A stretch of DNA of 11,470 bases from Synergistaceae bacterium (GCA_017394925.1 JAFPWQ010000074.1:1-11470), one strand, 5' to 3'; shown: positions 1 to 6,676, numbered from the stretch's first letter. A program made the numbers and translations. Notes: generated by a model not told the origin, from the letters alone.

Positions 1-212
1 GTTGCATTTAATGCCTCGTCAATTTCTGCCTGCGTTACTTCAAGTGAATCAAGTTCTATGCCGTCAAATTTCTTCTCGTATTCTTTGACTGCATTGTCTC
101 CGTTCTCTTTCACGTTCTCTATTATCTCGCGTACACTTGCACTTACATCTGGAATGCTTACTTTCTTTTTTCTGAACTCAAAGAACTCATACGCATTTAA
201 TATTCTTATCAT
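1..212 (-). CDS. hisD: Histidinol dehydrogenase, N-terminal part (runs off window)
   Basis: Partial gene: only the first ~70 codons are present and the reading frame stays open to base 1. HisD carries out the last two steps of histidine synthesis, oxidising L-histidinol to histidine with NAD and zinc in the cytoplasm. I translated the reverse complement by hand. It begins MIRILNAYEFFEFR and continues with VREIIENVKENGDNAVKEY and KKFDGIEL, matching the usual HisD opening (VR.II..V...GD.A...Y..KFDG). The catalytic and zinc-binding residues lie beyond the window. The ATG at 212-210 overlaps the hisG stop in an ATGA arrangement, with a GAGGAGG ribosome-binding site inside the last hisG codons, so translation is probably coupled. 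The identification rests on the N-terminal pattern and on position directly after hisG. Confidence 0.87.
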   Translation of the reverse strand, partial: MIRILNAYEFFEFRKKKVSIPDVSASVREIIENVKENGDNAVKEYEKKFDGIELDSLEVTQAEIDEALNA

Positions 213-826
213 GAATTTTTTTCGAGCCTCCTCATTATTTCATTGATTATCACGTTCTTGAATTTATACGATGATTTATTTGCTATTAACCGCGCGCTTA
301 AATCCGCAATGTAATTCAGGACATGCAGATTATTTTCGCGTAATGTCGTTCCCGTTTCAACTATATCGACTATCACGTCAGACAAGCCCAACACCGGCGC
401 AAGTTCAAGCGAGCCTCTGAGAGTGATAATATCAATGTCGCGTCCAAGTCCGGCATAATAATTCTGTGCGATATTCGGAAATTCTGTTGCTACTCGTAAT
501 GTCCTTCGTGAATCATCAGTGAAATCTTCACGTGCTGCAACCGCCATTCTGCAATAACCTGCTTTGAGGTCTGAAAGTTCATACACATCCGGGTTACGCT
601 CAAGCAATATATCTTTGCCTGCCGCGCCTATGTCAGCTGTTCCACGTTCAACGTAAACAGGAACATCAAAAGGTTTGACCCAGAAGCATCGCATATTGAG
701 TTCTTCATTCACGAACACAAGCCTGCGGTTACTGTCCAGCATTCCGGGAAATTCATAGCCTGCATCAGCAAAAAGTTTATACACTTTAACGCCTAATCTG
801 CCTTTCGGAAGCGCAATGTTAAGCAT
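209..826 (-). CDS. hisG: ATP phosphoribosyltransferase catalytic subunit, short form
   Basis: Catalyses the first, committed step of histidine synthesis: ATP plus PRPP gives N1-(5-phosphoribosyl)-ATP. This is the short HisG form (205 residues from the start chosen here), which lacks the C-terminal regulatory domain of long HisG and needs HisZ as partner. The N-terminus MLNIALPKGRLG is the family signature. ERGTADIGAAGKD (residues 60-72) and the PRPP-binding loop DIVETGTTLREN (154-165) are intact. The frame is open upstream to a TTG at 895, but the signature starts at the ATG at 826, and an AAAGGGG ribosome-binding site lies 11 bases before it. An ATG at 835 would sit only 2 bases from that site. 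The gene lies just after hisZ and overlaps hisD by four bases. The region before the start contains a degenerate repeat of the hisZ end, listed separately. Confidence 0.95.
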   Translation of the reverse strand: MLNIALPKGRLGVKVYKLFADAGYEFPGMLDSNRRLVFVNEELNMRCFWVKPFDVPVYVERGTADIGAAGKDILLERNPDVYELSDLKAGYCRMAVAAREDFTDDSRRTLRVATEFPNIAQNYYAGLGRDIDIITLRGSLELAPVLGLSDVIVDIVETGTTLRENNLHVLNYIADLSARLIANKSSYKFKNVIINEIMRRLEKNS

Positions 827-863
827 GTGAATCATTTCCCCTTTCAGCGAGTCTAAGATACGC
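814..863 (-). repeat. Downstream copy of a degenerate 79-base-period repeat at the hisZ/hisG junction
   Basis: Aligned without gaps against 893-942, this stretch matches at 35 of 50 positions by my hand count. The best block, 824-846 against 903-925, matches at 19 of 23. Here the repeat supplies the ribosome-binding site and first codons of the real hisG. Read in another frame it gives YLRLAERGNDSHA followed by a stop, close to the true HisZ end YLDLVERGYDSHD. I interpret it as an old tandem duplication of the junction that has since diverged. Chance similarity around a purine-rich ribosome-binding site is the alternative. Confidence 0.5.
838..844 (-). promoter_or_regulatory. Ribosome-binding site that decides the hisG start
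   Basis: On the minus strand this reads AAAGGGG. It is 11 bases from the ATG at 826 and only 2 bases from the ATG at 835, so it favours the 826 start, which is also where the HisG family signature begins. It lies inside the downstream copy of the hisZ/hisG junction repeat. Confidence 0.6.
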
Positions 864-892
864 TTTATCATTCGGTCTGCGTTTTGAGATTT

Positions 893-942
893 CAATATCA
901 GTCATGCGAATCGTATCCTCTTTCAACTAAATCAAGATACAC
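893..942 (-). repeat. Upstream copy of the 79-base-period repeat, covering the true end of hisZ
   Basis: This is the partner of 814-863. It encodes the last residues of HisZ and runs past its stop codon. The ATG equivalent to the hisG start lies at 905-903 and opens a 28-codon frame ending at 819. That frame resembles the HisG N-terminus: M, I, K, R, K, Y, A and G fall in register over 23 residues (M..I...K.R...K.Y...A..G). It looks like a relic of the hisG beginning, out of frame with the functional gene. Confidence 0.5.
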
Positions 943-1761
943 CGCAAAACCTAATGCTCTTGAATCTTTATCTCTTCCAATCATGTGAATCAGATTGTCG
1001 TATTCCCCGCCTGATAATATGCTCTCTGGTATTCCCTCAATGAAGCCCCGAAAAACTATACCGTTATAATAATTCAGGTTATTCACAGCAGAGAAATCAA
1101 TTCGTATCTCATCATAGTATTCATTCATTCCGTCTAACACTTTCAGGCAATTTGAATCTGTTATCTCATCAATAACATGAAGTGCTTTATCTGGTGAGTC
1201 CTGAATCTCTGCAAGCATGATTAATTTTTCGGGTGCATTTAGATTCTTGAGGCCATGAATATTTTTTTCGGCTATGCATTTCAGAATCTCATCGCGTTTC
1301 TGATTCCCCTTCAGCAAGTCAGTAATCACTCCTGCGTCTGCAATGTCGAGAATGCATTTTCGAGTCCCTGCGATTAATCTTAGACTCATTACTGCAAGTT
1401 CAATCACATCACGGACGGATTCATTATTGAGTTCGCCGATGCATTCGATACCTGCCTGTGAGATCTCGTGAAATGAATTCGCATTCTTGGGTACGCGATA
1501 TACTTTCTCGTCATAATAGAATTTCTGAATCTCTCCTGAATCTTTTGCATGTTTAATTATCGAGAGCGTTACATCAGGACGAAGGGCCATTAATTTCCCG
1601 TTTATGTCGGTGAATGTGAGAATTGCTTTTGATGCAAGAAAATCTTTTTTGTCCGCGTAAAAATCATATTCTTCAAAGCGGCTCATCTTATAGAAAGAGT
1701 AACCATGAGACTCATAAAGTTCTCTCAATGACAGAGCAGCTTTTTCTTCTGGTCTTAACAT
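898..1761 (-). CDS. hisZ: ATP phosphoribosyltransferase regulatory subunit
   Basis: HisZ is a paralogue of the histidyl-tRNA synthetase catalytic core that no longer charges tRNA. It assembles with short HisG into a hetero-octamer, is needed for its activity and transmits feedback inhibition by histidine. The 287 residues lack the synthetase anticodon-binding domain, as expected. Visible class II core elements are ILTFTDINGKLMALRPDVT (47-65), the motif 2-like FYYDEKVYRV (81-90), YYNGIVFRGF (231-240), GGEYDNL (251-257) and the motif 3-like SRALGFAVYLD (267-277). The LRPDVT segment and the position directly upstream of a short hisG distinguish it from HisS. It starts at the ATG at 1761, the first start after an in-frame stop. 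The GGAG upstream is about 14 bases away, so its ribosome-binding site is weak. It is the first gene of the minus-strand his run in this window. Confidence 0.93.
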   Translation of the reverse strand: MLRPEEKAALSLRELYESHGYSFYKMSRFEEYDFYADKKDFLASKAILTFTDINGKLMALRPDVTLSIIKHAKDSGEIQKFYYDEKVYRVPKNANSFHEISQAGIECIGELNNESVRDVIELAVMSLRLIAGTRKCILDIADAGVITDLLKGNQKRDEILKCIAEKNIHGLKNLNAPEKLIMLAEIQDSPDKALHVIDEITDSNCLKVLDGMNEYYDEIRIDFSAVNNLNYYNGIVFRGFIEGIPESILSGGEYDNLIHMIGRDKDSRALGFAVYLDLVERGYDSHD

Positions 1762-1794
1762 AAATGTGAATCAGTCTCCGTTTTTTTTCTGGTA

Positions 1795-1803
1795 ATGATA
1801 ACA
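1795..1803 (-). promoter_or_regulatory. Candidate extended -10 promoter for hisZGD
   Basis: On the minus strand this reads TGTTATCAT, a TGn extension followed by a hexamer matching TATAAT at five of six positions. Transcription would start around 1788, leaving a leader of roughly 25-30 bases before hisZ. No good -35 hexamer is seen at 16-18 bases, which is tolerable for an extended -10. The leader is too short for a T-box or a his attenuator. Confidence 0.45.
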
Positions 1804-1820
1804 CACGGTAAAATCACTCA

Positions 1821-1829
1821 TGCTATAAT
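1821..1829 (+). promoter_or_regulatory. Candidate extended -10 promoter for the phosphatase-sigma-envelope operon
   Basis: Reads TGCTATAAT, a consensus -10 hexamer with the TGn extension. The -35 position near 1801 is poor (ACACAC). Transcription would start near 1836, about 40 bases before the TTG start at 1877. It lies 24 bases from the opposing -10 for hisZ, so the two polymerase footprints would overlap. It is the best housekeeping-type promoter I can see for the whole plus-strand run. Confidence 0.55.
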
Positions 1830-1876
1830 TGCAAAAATTACATAGAAAAGAATCAAGAGAGAGGCGCATACATATT

Positions 1877-2566
1877 TTGACACACACAGCCCAAGATACA
1901 AAAGAACCCTGCCGTGTGATATTAGCGCGTCATGGACAAACTGAATGGAATAAAGAATTTCGTTTTCAGGGAAAAACTAACGTACAGCTCACAGAAGAAG
2001 GAAAGCGTCAGGCTCATGCATTAGCTGAACGTTTATCTTCATGGCCTCCCGATGTGATTTACACCAGTCCTCTTGACCGTGCATTATATACTGCTCAGGC
2101 AATTGCAGAACGTCATAACATGAAGCCCATAGTACTCGATGAACTTGAAGAGATAAATTTTGCATCATGGGAAGGACAATCAATTAATGGTCTGGATCAT
2201 GAACAGCATGAAATATTTTCGCGCTGGAGAGCAGACCCGTTCTTTAATCCTCCTGAAGGTGCAGAGACATGGCCGGAACTCAGTGAAAGATTATCGCGTG
2301 CCGTGAATAAATTTCTTGCAGGCAATCATAAACGAATAATCGCGGTCTCACACGGAGGAATCATGCGTGCGCTTTATGCAGTCTTCACTGGTCTGAATCC
2401 CCATAAGACATGGAATATGGACGTGTCTAACTGTTCAATGAGCGGAATCGAAATGCGTTACGGCCGTGCGTGTCTTGCATTCATGAATGATGATTTACAC
2501 ATAAGAGCCGGTGCTTACGGTGAGAAATTGCCTGTGTGGGGTGCAAACTATGAGCTTAGAGCCTGA
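1877..2566 (+). CDS. Histidine phosphatase superfamily protein (phosphoglycerate mutase-like)
   Basis: A 229-residue cytoplasmic enzyme of the histidine phosphatase (GpmB/CobC-like) branch, which forms a phosphohistidine during phosphoryl transfer. Visible features are the N-terminal RHG motif (ARHGQTEWN, catalytic His19), YTSPLDRALYTA with Arg68, the acidic EINFASWEG segment with a likely proton donor at Glu92, and VSHGGIMRAL with the second histidine at His159. The substrate cannot be told from sequence; mutase, sugar or nucleotide phosphatase and alpha-ribazole phosphatase are all possible, and no cobalamin genes are nearby. The frame is open back to 1829, but that TTG lies inside the -10 box. 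The TTG at 1877 follows a GAGAGAGG ribosome-binding site by about 12 bases and gives a normal family length. It is first in the operon, and its 3' end overlaps the sigma gene by 17 bases. Confidence 0.85.
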   Translation: MTHTAQDTKEPCRVILARHGQTEWNKEFRFQGKTNVQLTEEGKRQAHALAERLSSWPPDVIYTSPLDRALYTAQAIAERHNMKPIVLDELEEINFASWEGQSINGLDHEQHEIFSRWRADPFFNPPEGAETWPELSERLSRAVNKFLAGNHKRIIAVSHGGIMRALYAVFTGLNPHKTWNMDVSNCSMSGIEMRYGRACLAFMNDDLHIRAGAYGEKLPVWGANYELRA

Positions 2567-3101
2567 ACGTGAACATGAATTATGGCTTTTATGCCGCGAT
2601 GGTGATATTGAAGCCAGAGAAGAGCTAATCGTTGCATATCGTCCTTTAGTCTTCTGGATTGCAGGAAAGATTCACGTAACGGACAATGAGCTTAAACAGG
2701 ATATTATTCAGGAGGGAATGCTTGCGTTAATCCGTGCAGTAGATAAATTTGAACCTGAACGCGAATTTAAATTCTCTACTTATGCATATCATAAAATTCA
2801 CGGCCAGATAATTAACATGCTCGAACGTTCAGAAAAAAAAGCTCCGTTGCCTGTCCCGGATGAATGGTTAATCCCTTCAGATGAAAATGACAGTTACGAA
2901 GGCGATGAATGGCTTGATGTTTCACAGAGCATATCAAAACTTGAAGGACGGGAAGCCGAAATCGTAAATGCATTATTCTTTGAGGGCAAGAAACCTAAAG
3001 ACGTTGCAAGCGAAAAGAAACTTGATGTCAGTCATGTATACAGGCTGAGACGCACGGCAATCGCAAAAATTCGGGGCTGGCTTGGTATTGAGGGGGTGTG
3101 A
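2550..3101 (+). CDS. Sigma-70 family RNA polymerase sigma factor (regions 2 and 4 only)
   Basis: A 183-residue sigma factor that would direct RNA polymerase to its own promoter class. Region 2 spans about residues 22-92, with a clear core DIIQEGMLALIRAVDKF and FKFSTYAYHKIHGQI (51-87). A short acidic linker (about 108-125) replaces region 3. Region 4 spans about 129-178, with a helix-turn-helix around DVASEKKLDVSHVYRLRRTA. The size and lack of region 3 resemble the ECF layout, but the region 2 wording (QEG..ALIRAVDKF....FKFSTYA) is nearer to group 3 factors. The frame is open back to 2511; I chose the ATG at 2550 because a GTGGGG site lies 8-10 bases before it and the protein then starts with conserved-looking sequence. 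It overlaps the phosphatase by 17 bases, and its stop overlaps the alternative GTG of the membrane-protein gene, suggesting translational coupling. Its promoter targets are unknown. Confidence 0.88.
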   Translation: MSLEPEREHELWLLCRDGDIEAREELIVAYRPLVFWIAGKIHVTDNELKQDIIQEGMLALIRAVDKFEPEREFKFSTYAYHKIHGQIINMLERSEKKAPLPVPDEWLIPSDENDSYEGDEWLDVSQSISKLEGREAEIVNALFFEGKKPKDVASEKKLDVSHVYRLRRTAIAKIRGWLGIEGV

Positions 3102-3103
3102 GT

Positions 3104-3706
3104 GTGAGACATCATACAGTGGACAGGAAAGTAGCAGGGATAATACGCTGGCTTGAACGAATGAAGAAATCATACAGCGACGGAGCAATCGAAAATGCAT
3201 TAATGGATGCCGAATGTGCCCGCGCAGATCTTGAGAACTTACGTAATGACGTGTGGCAGAAAGTTAAATCTCCTGTGCATAAATCATCATTCAACGGAAT
3301 AATACGCGTTCTCAAATGTGTTTCACTGGCTGTGATTGTGATTCTCTTTCATGTCGGGCCAATTGCAAAAGATAATGTGCCTGTTCAAAGCGTCAGGGAA
3401 GAGATGAAAGCATTAACTCAGAGTAATCCTAAGCCAATAATAATTGTCCGCGAATACGAACATGAAAACGAAAAAGAAGAAAAGCATGAAAAGCATGACG
3501 CAAAAGCTATGAAGGCCGAATCACCGCAGAGAAAAATATCACGAAGACAGGTTACGCAGAGAAAATCAGATAATAAGCCTGCAGTCAAAACAGTAACGCG
3601 TCAGGCCTCACAAAAGACAGTTCCGTATGATAAAGTTCTTTCACTTGTTCAGACAGGACAGAGGGCATTGAAGGAAAATACTTCAGTGATAAGCATAAAG
3701 AAATAA
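3104..3706 (+). CDS. Single-pass membrane protein of unknown family, possible anti-sigma factor
   Basis: I do not recognise the family. The 200 residues show three parts. First is an N-terminal helical, charged segment (1-65) that is probably cytoplasmic. Second is one hydrophobic helix, IIRVLKCVSLAVIVILFHVG (about 66-85), with Arg and Lys at its N-terminal side as expected for N-in topology. Third is a long, low-complexity, Lys/Glu/His/Arg-rich tail (about 100-180) that would lie outside the membrane. There is no HXXXCXXC zinc anti-sigma motif. Position directly after a sigma gene, with near-zero spacing, and the membrane-spanning layout fit an anti-sigma factor, but this is inference from context. 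A GTG at 3098 is also possible. I prefer the GTG at 3104 because AGGGGG at 3091-3096 is 7 bases from it but only 1 base from 3098. The tail is rich in adenine, unlike its neighbours. Confidence 0.7.
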   Translation: MRHHTVDRKVAGIIRWLERMKKSYSDGAIENALMDAECARADLENLRNDVWQKVKSPVHKSSFNGIIRVLKCVSLAVIVILFHVGPIAKDNVPVQSVREEMKALTQSNPKPIIIVREYEHENEKEEKHEKHDAKAMKAESPQRKISRRQVTQRKSDNKPAVKTVTRQASQKTVPYDKVLSLVQTGQRALKENTSVISIKK

Positions 3707-3735
3707 AAATCCGGGAAGGGGAGTGTTTAAGTGCT

Positions 3736-5472
3736 ATGAGACAGCATATAAAATTTTTAGCCGTATTGATTTTAATTCTTGTTCCGTCATTAGCATATTC
3801 AGCTGATGATTCATTCGTTCAGATAACATCAGTCGGTGTTACGGGCAATGAGAATATAGCGAGTGAATATATTCTGAACGTTGTAGACACGAAGCCGGGA
3901 ATGATAATGAGCCGTGATATGATTCGTTCGGACATTGAAGCGATATACAATCAGGGATTCTTTTCGTTCGCTGATGCTGAGATGAGGCCCGAAGGCGGCG
4001 GAGTATCCATAATGTTTTCGGTGCGTGAGAATCCAGTTATCGAATCAATTAATTTCACGGGCAATTCACTTTACACGAGTGAGCAGCTCATGCATGAAGT
4101 ATTATCACAGGAAGGCACAACGTTTAACCGAAATTTCTTCAGGAATGATTTAGACAGAATACAGGAAAAATATCACAAAGACGGCTATGTAATGGTTCGT
4201 GTGTCAGACGTTCAGATTGACGGCGGAAATATTTACGTAACGATTCTTGAGCCTAAAGTCGGAGATGTAATCATTCAGGGCAACACGAAAACTAAAACGT
4301 ATGTCATCAGGCGCGAGATAAAAATCAAACAGGGCGATGTATTCAACGTAACGCATTTCCGGCACCAGCTTGGAAAGTTACAGGGACTCGGATACTTTGA
4401 AGACGTGAACGTAGCCTTTGATGTCCCGGAAGATTCAGACGGACTTGTGGATTTAATCATCACGGTGAAAGAGAAACGCACGGCCTCAATCGGACTGAAT
4501 CTCGCATACGGAACAGAGAGCGGCATTGCAGGAGGCTTAACGTACAGCGATACGAACGTATTCGGACGCGGAATTAAATTCGAGATAGGCTTCAATGAGG
4601 GCGATGATGCGACATACTGGACAAGTTTATCGAGTCCCTACATGGATGCGAAAACATTCGGCTGGAGCTTGGGCGCAAGATACAGGCACTATGACGACAG
4701 ATATTATTATCGCCGCGGCAGAAAACAGTTTGAATACGATGAAAAGACCATAAGCGTATATGCTGGTCTCGGCAAAAAGTTTTCAAATGAAGACTGGAGC
4801 TGGTTCTTAACGTTAAGGCATGAACACGCAGACTATGAGAATATGCACAATGCTATACCCGGCTACATGGATGACTTAACCCCGTGGGACGGAACTAACC
4901 AGACAGTAGAGCTTCAGCTTGTGTGGGACAAACGCGATGTATATTCGCCATATTCAAAAGGCTTTGTGTGGGATACGAATTTAGAGCAGGCAGTAAAAGT
5001 TCTCGGCGGAGAATACAGCTACTTAAAGTACTGGACGCAGGCAAGATTATACGTTTCACTGAATCAGGCAATAGCAGGTATAGCGGACACAAGCGGCTCA
5101 TGGACAGATGAGAACCCGTTATTATTTGCGGCGAGAGTCAGAATCGGGTCTGCAACTGAAGATGAATTGCCTTCATTCGCAAGATATTCACTCGGAGGAA
5201 TGAATTCACTCAGAGGATATAATTCGCGTTCATTCGAGGGAAGCAATTTTTATCTGGGCAATTTTGAGCTGAGAATCCCGGTTAGTTCTGCGTTCACAGT
5301 CGTGGGATTTTATGACATCGGCAATGCAGACACAACAATGGACTGGAAGAACTATCACGATAATTTCGGACTTGGAATAAGAGTAAAAACACCGTTCGGA
5401 AATTTACGAGTGGACTATGCGAAGGGTGAAGACGAAAACAGGACGTATTTCGGTTTCGGCGAAATGTTTTAG
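3736..5472 (+). CDS. bamA: Outer-membrane protein assembly factor BamA (three POTRA domains)
   Basis: Omp85-family protein that inserts beta-barrel proteins into the outer membrane. It has 578 residues, much shorter than the ~800 of proteobacterial BamA because it has three POTRA domains instead of five. A signal peptide (1-23, ending AYSA) is followed by POTRA 1 (about 27-99, ITSVGVTGNENI), POTRA 2 (100-172, IESINFTGNSLY) and POTRA 3 (173-247, DVIIQGNTKTK). The C-terminal barrel occupies about 249-578. The loop-6 motif is LRGY (492-495) within LGGMNSLRGYNSRSF, and the protein ends in an aromatic beta-signal, YFGFGEMF. The ATG at 3736 follows an AAGGGGAG site by about 12 bases, in a 29-base gap after the membrane-protein gene. 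TamA and other Omp85 members are less likely given the linkage to lpx genes. Its last 56 bases also encode the start of the next gene. Confidence 0.95.
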   Translation: MRQHIKFLAVLILILVPSLAYSADDSFVQITSVGVTGNENIASEYILNVVDTKPGMIMSRDMIRSDIEAIYNQGFFSFADAEMRPEGGGVSIMFSVRENPVIESINFTGNSLYTSEQLMHEVLSQEGTTFNRNFFRNDLDRIQEKYHKDGYVMVRVSDVQIDGGNIYVTILEPKVGDVIIQGNTKTKTYVIRREIKIKQGDVFNVTHFRHQLGKLQGLGYFEDVNVAFDVPEDSDGLVDLIITVKEKRTASIGLNLAYGTESGIAGGLTYSDTNVFGRGIKFEIGFNEGDDATYWTSLSSPYMDAKTFGWSLGARYRHYDDRYYYRRGRKQFEYDEKTISVYAGLGKKFSNEDWSWFLTLRHEHADYENMHNAIPGYMDDLTPWDGTNQTVELQLVWDKRDVYSPYSKGFVWDTNLEQAVKVLGGEYSYLKYWTQARLYVSLNQAIAGIADTSGSWTDENPLLFAARVRIGSATEDELPSFARYSLGGMNSLRGYNSRSFEGSNFYLGNFELRIPVSSAFTVVGFYDIGNADTTMDWKNYHDNFGLGIRVKTPFGNLRVDYAKGEDENRTYFGFGEMF

Positions 5473-6673
5473 CATATTAGCTGTCCTGTTATGTTATGCG
5501 TCTCATGGTTACGCACTCACTGTATCAGGTATACCCTCGTGGCTTGAAGGTGCTGTACTCAGGAGCTTAAATGCTGTATGGTCTGAGATTCCTGATACAC
5601 CGTATACAGACCGTGAAGGGACATTAGCAATCGTAGCATCGAGATTATTTGCAGGTTATGACGTTCATGTTAAGGCAGGACGTGAAGAGCCTGCAATTTT
5701 TTTTGTGCCTCATGAAGAAGAAATGATTCATGCTGACGTGAAAATCTTATCGCCGGATTTACGCGGAATGTCTCTTCAATGGTTCGTGAATGATACTGCC
5801 GGAATGCCCGAAGAAATTGCAAGTATCGTTGATGAATTGCCACAGAGCGCATTGACATGGGCAGATGAGGCATTGCGTGAAAGAATAAAGGAGATTGTTG
5901 ATGTGCGTCTTCCAGGCTGGAATTTCACACAGCAAATATATATTGCGAATCAAAGCACGCTCGTAAATTTGTCATTCAGGCCGGGCGACTCAATGATACT
6001 TGCTGTGAAACCAGAAATATATTCGCGAATCATACCCGTAATGCTGCATTCATATCTTGAATCGATTCTTATTCCTGCATTATCGCCGTTAATCGGTGTC
6101 CCAGTGAAATGGGCAGAAGCTCACAAATCTGAAATAGAAACCTTTGCGCGTGAATTTCTTGAAGATCGGCACACGGTCGAGAACATGAAAGCATTCGCGA
6201 GCGTAAAATTTTCTCCGGGCAAAATTTCAGGACTTGAAGCACGCGTTGACAGTGAAAATTTATCGTTTCAGATGTGGGTATCAGCTTATGCAGGACTGAA
6301 TAACCGTTATCCTGAAGCCGGAGCATTCTTCGGTTATCGTCCGAACTGGAGTCTTCACACTGAGTTTTACGCAGAGCTTTTAGTCTCGCTTAATGATTTC
6401 GGAATCACTCACAGGATAGGCGGACGCTTTGAGTTATTCAATAATTTCTGGGCAGGCATCGAAAATCAATGGCCGGATAATAATTACTTTTTCAGATTTC
6501 AGTATATACCCGTCAGAATAAAACGGCCTTATGTATTATGGCGTTACAGTCCCGAACTTGATGCTCACGAGGCTGCTTTAGGCTATATTCTTGATGAACA
6601 TGTTTCAATTGAAATATATTATGATAGTACAGGTGATAATAAAATAGGTATACGCGGAACATGGCACCTGTAA
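5417..6673 (+). CDS. Exported protein of unknown family between bamA and lpxD
   Basis: I cannot name this 418-residue protein. It has a clear signal peptide: a basic n-region (MRRVKTKTGR), a hydrophobic core around 18-28 and likely cleavage after HGYA (33). By eye, residues 35-280 contain three successive segments in which a helix is followed by a strand pair: about 70-98, 152-188 and 240-280. This resembles the end of POTRA domains. Residues 285-418 are rich in alternating polar and hydrophobic strands with many aromatics (AGAFFGYRP, NYFFRFQYIP, YVLWRYS, GIRGTWHL), as in a small beta-barrel. A periplasmic or outer-membrane partner of BamA or of lipopolysaccharide assembly is plausible but unproven. 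The start lies inside bamA with a 56-base overlap. The only other nearby in-frame start is the GTG at 5426, also inside bamA, so the overlap is needed for the signal peptide. It takes the place where skp/ompH often sits in other diderms. Confidence 0.8.
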   Translation: MRRVKTKTGRISVSAKCFSILAVLLCYASHGYALTVSGIPSWLEGAVLRSLNAVWSEIPDTPYTDREGTLAIVASRLFAGYDVHVKAGREEPAIFFVPHEEEMIHADVKILSPDLRGMSLQWFVNDTAGMPEEIASIVDELPQSALTWADEALRERIKEIVDVRLPGWNFTQQIYIANQSTLVNLSFRPGDSMILAVKPEIYSRIIPVMLHSYLESILIPALSPLIGVPVKWAEAHKSEIETFAREFLEDRHTVENMKAFASVKFSPGKISGLEARVDSENLSFQMWVSAYAGLNNRYPEAGAFFGYRPNWSLHTEFYAELLVSLNDFGITHRIGGRFELFNNFWAGIENQWPDNNYFFRFQYIPVRIKRPYVLWRYSPELDAHEAALGYILDEHVSIEIYYDSTGDNKIGIRGTWHL

Positions 6674-6676
6674 ATC

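Noticed and set aside
819..905. 28-codon frame starting at the ATG overlapping the end of hisZ, considered as a small gene
   Set aside because: It has a plausible ribosome-binding site, but its sequence is better explained as relics of the hisG start and hisZ end from a duplication; it is treated under the repeat.
1829..1876. N-terminal extension of the histidine phosphatase from a TTG at 1829
   Set aside because: That TTG overlaps the proposed -10 box, has no ribosome-binding site, and the added 16 residues are not part of the fold.
1762..1876. Possible T-box, his attenuator or palindromic operator upstream of hisZ
   Set aside because: The leader is only about 25-30 bases, with no run of His codons or T-box sequence; the only inverted match (TGAT and ATCA at 1796-1816) is four bases long.
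3468..3540. Repeat of GAAAAGCATGA-like units in the membrane-protein gene
   Set aside because: This is low-complexity coding for a Lys/Glu/His-rich tail, not a repeat array with a regular unit.
4275..4595. 106-codon open frame on the minus strand
   Set aside because: Antisense to POTRA 3 and the start of the barrel of bamA; no start signal or recognisable product.
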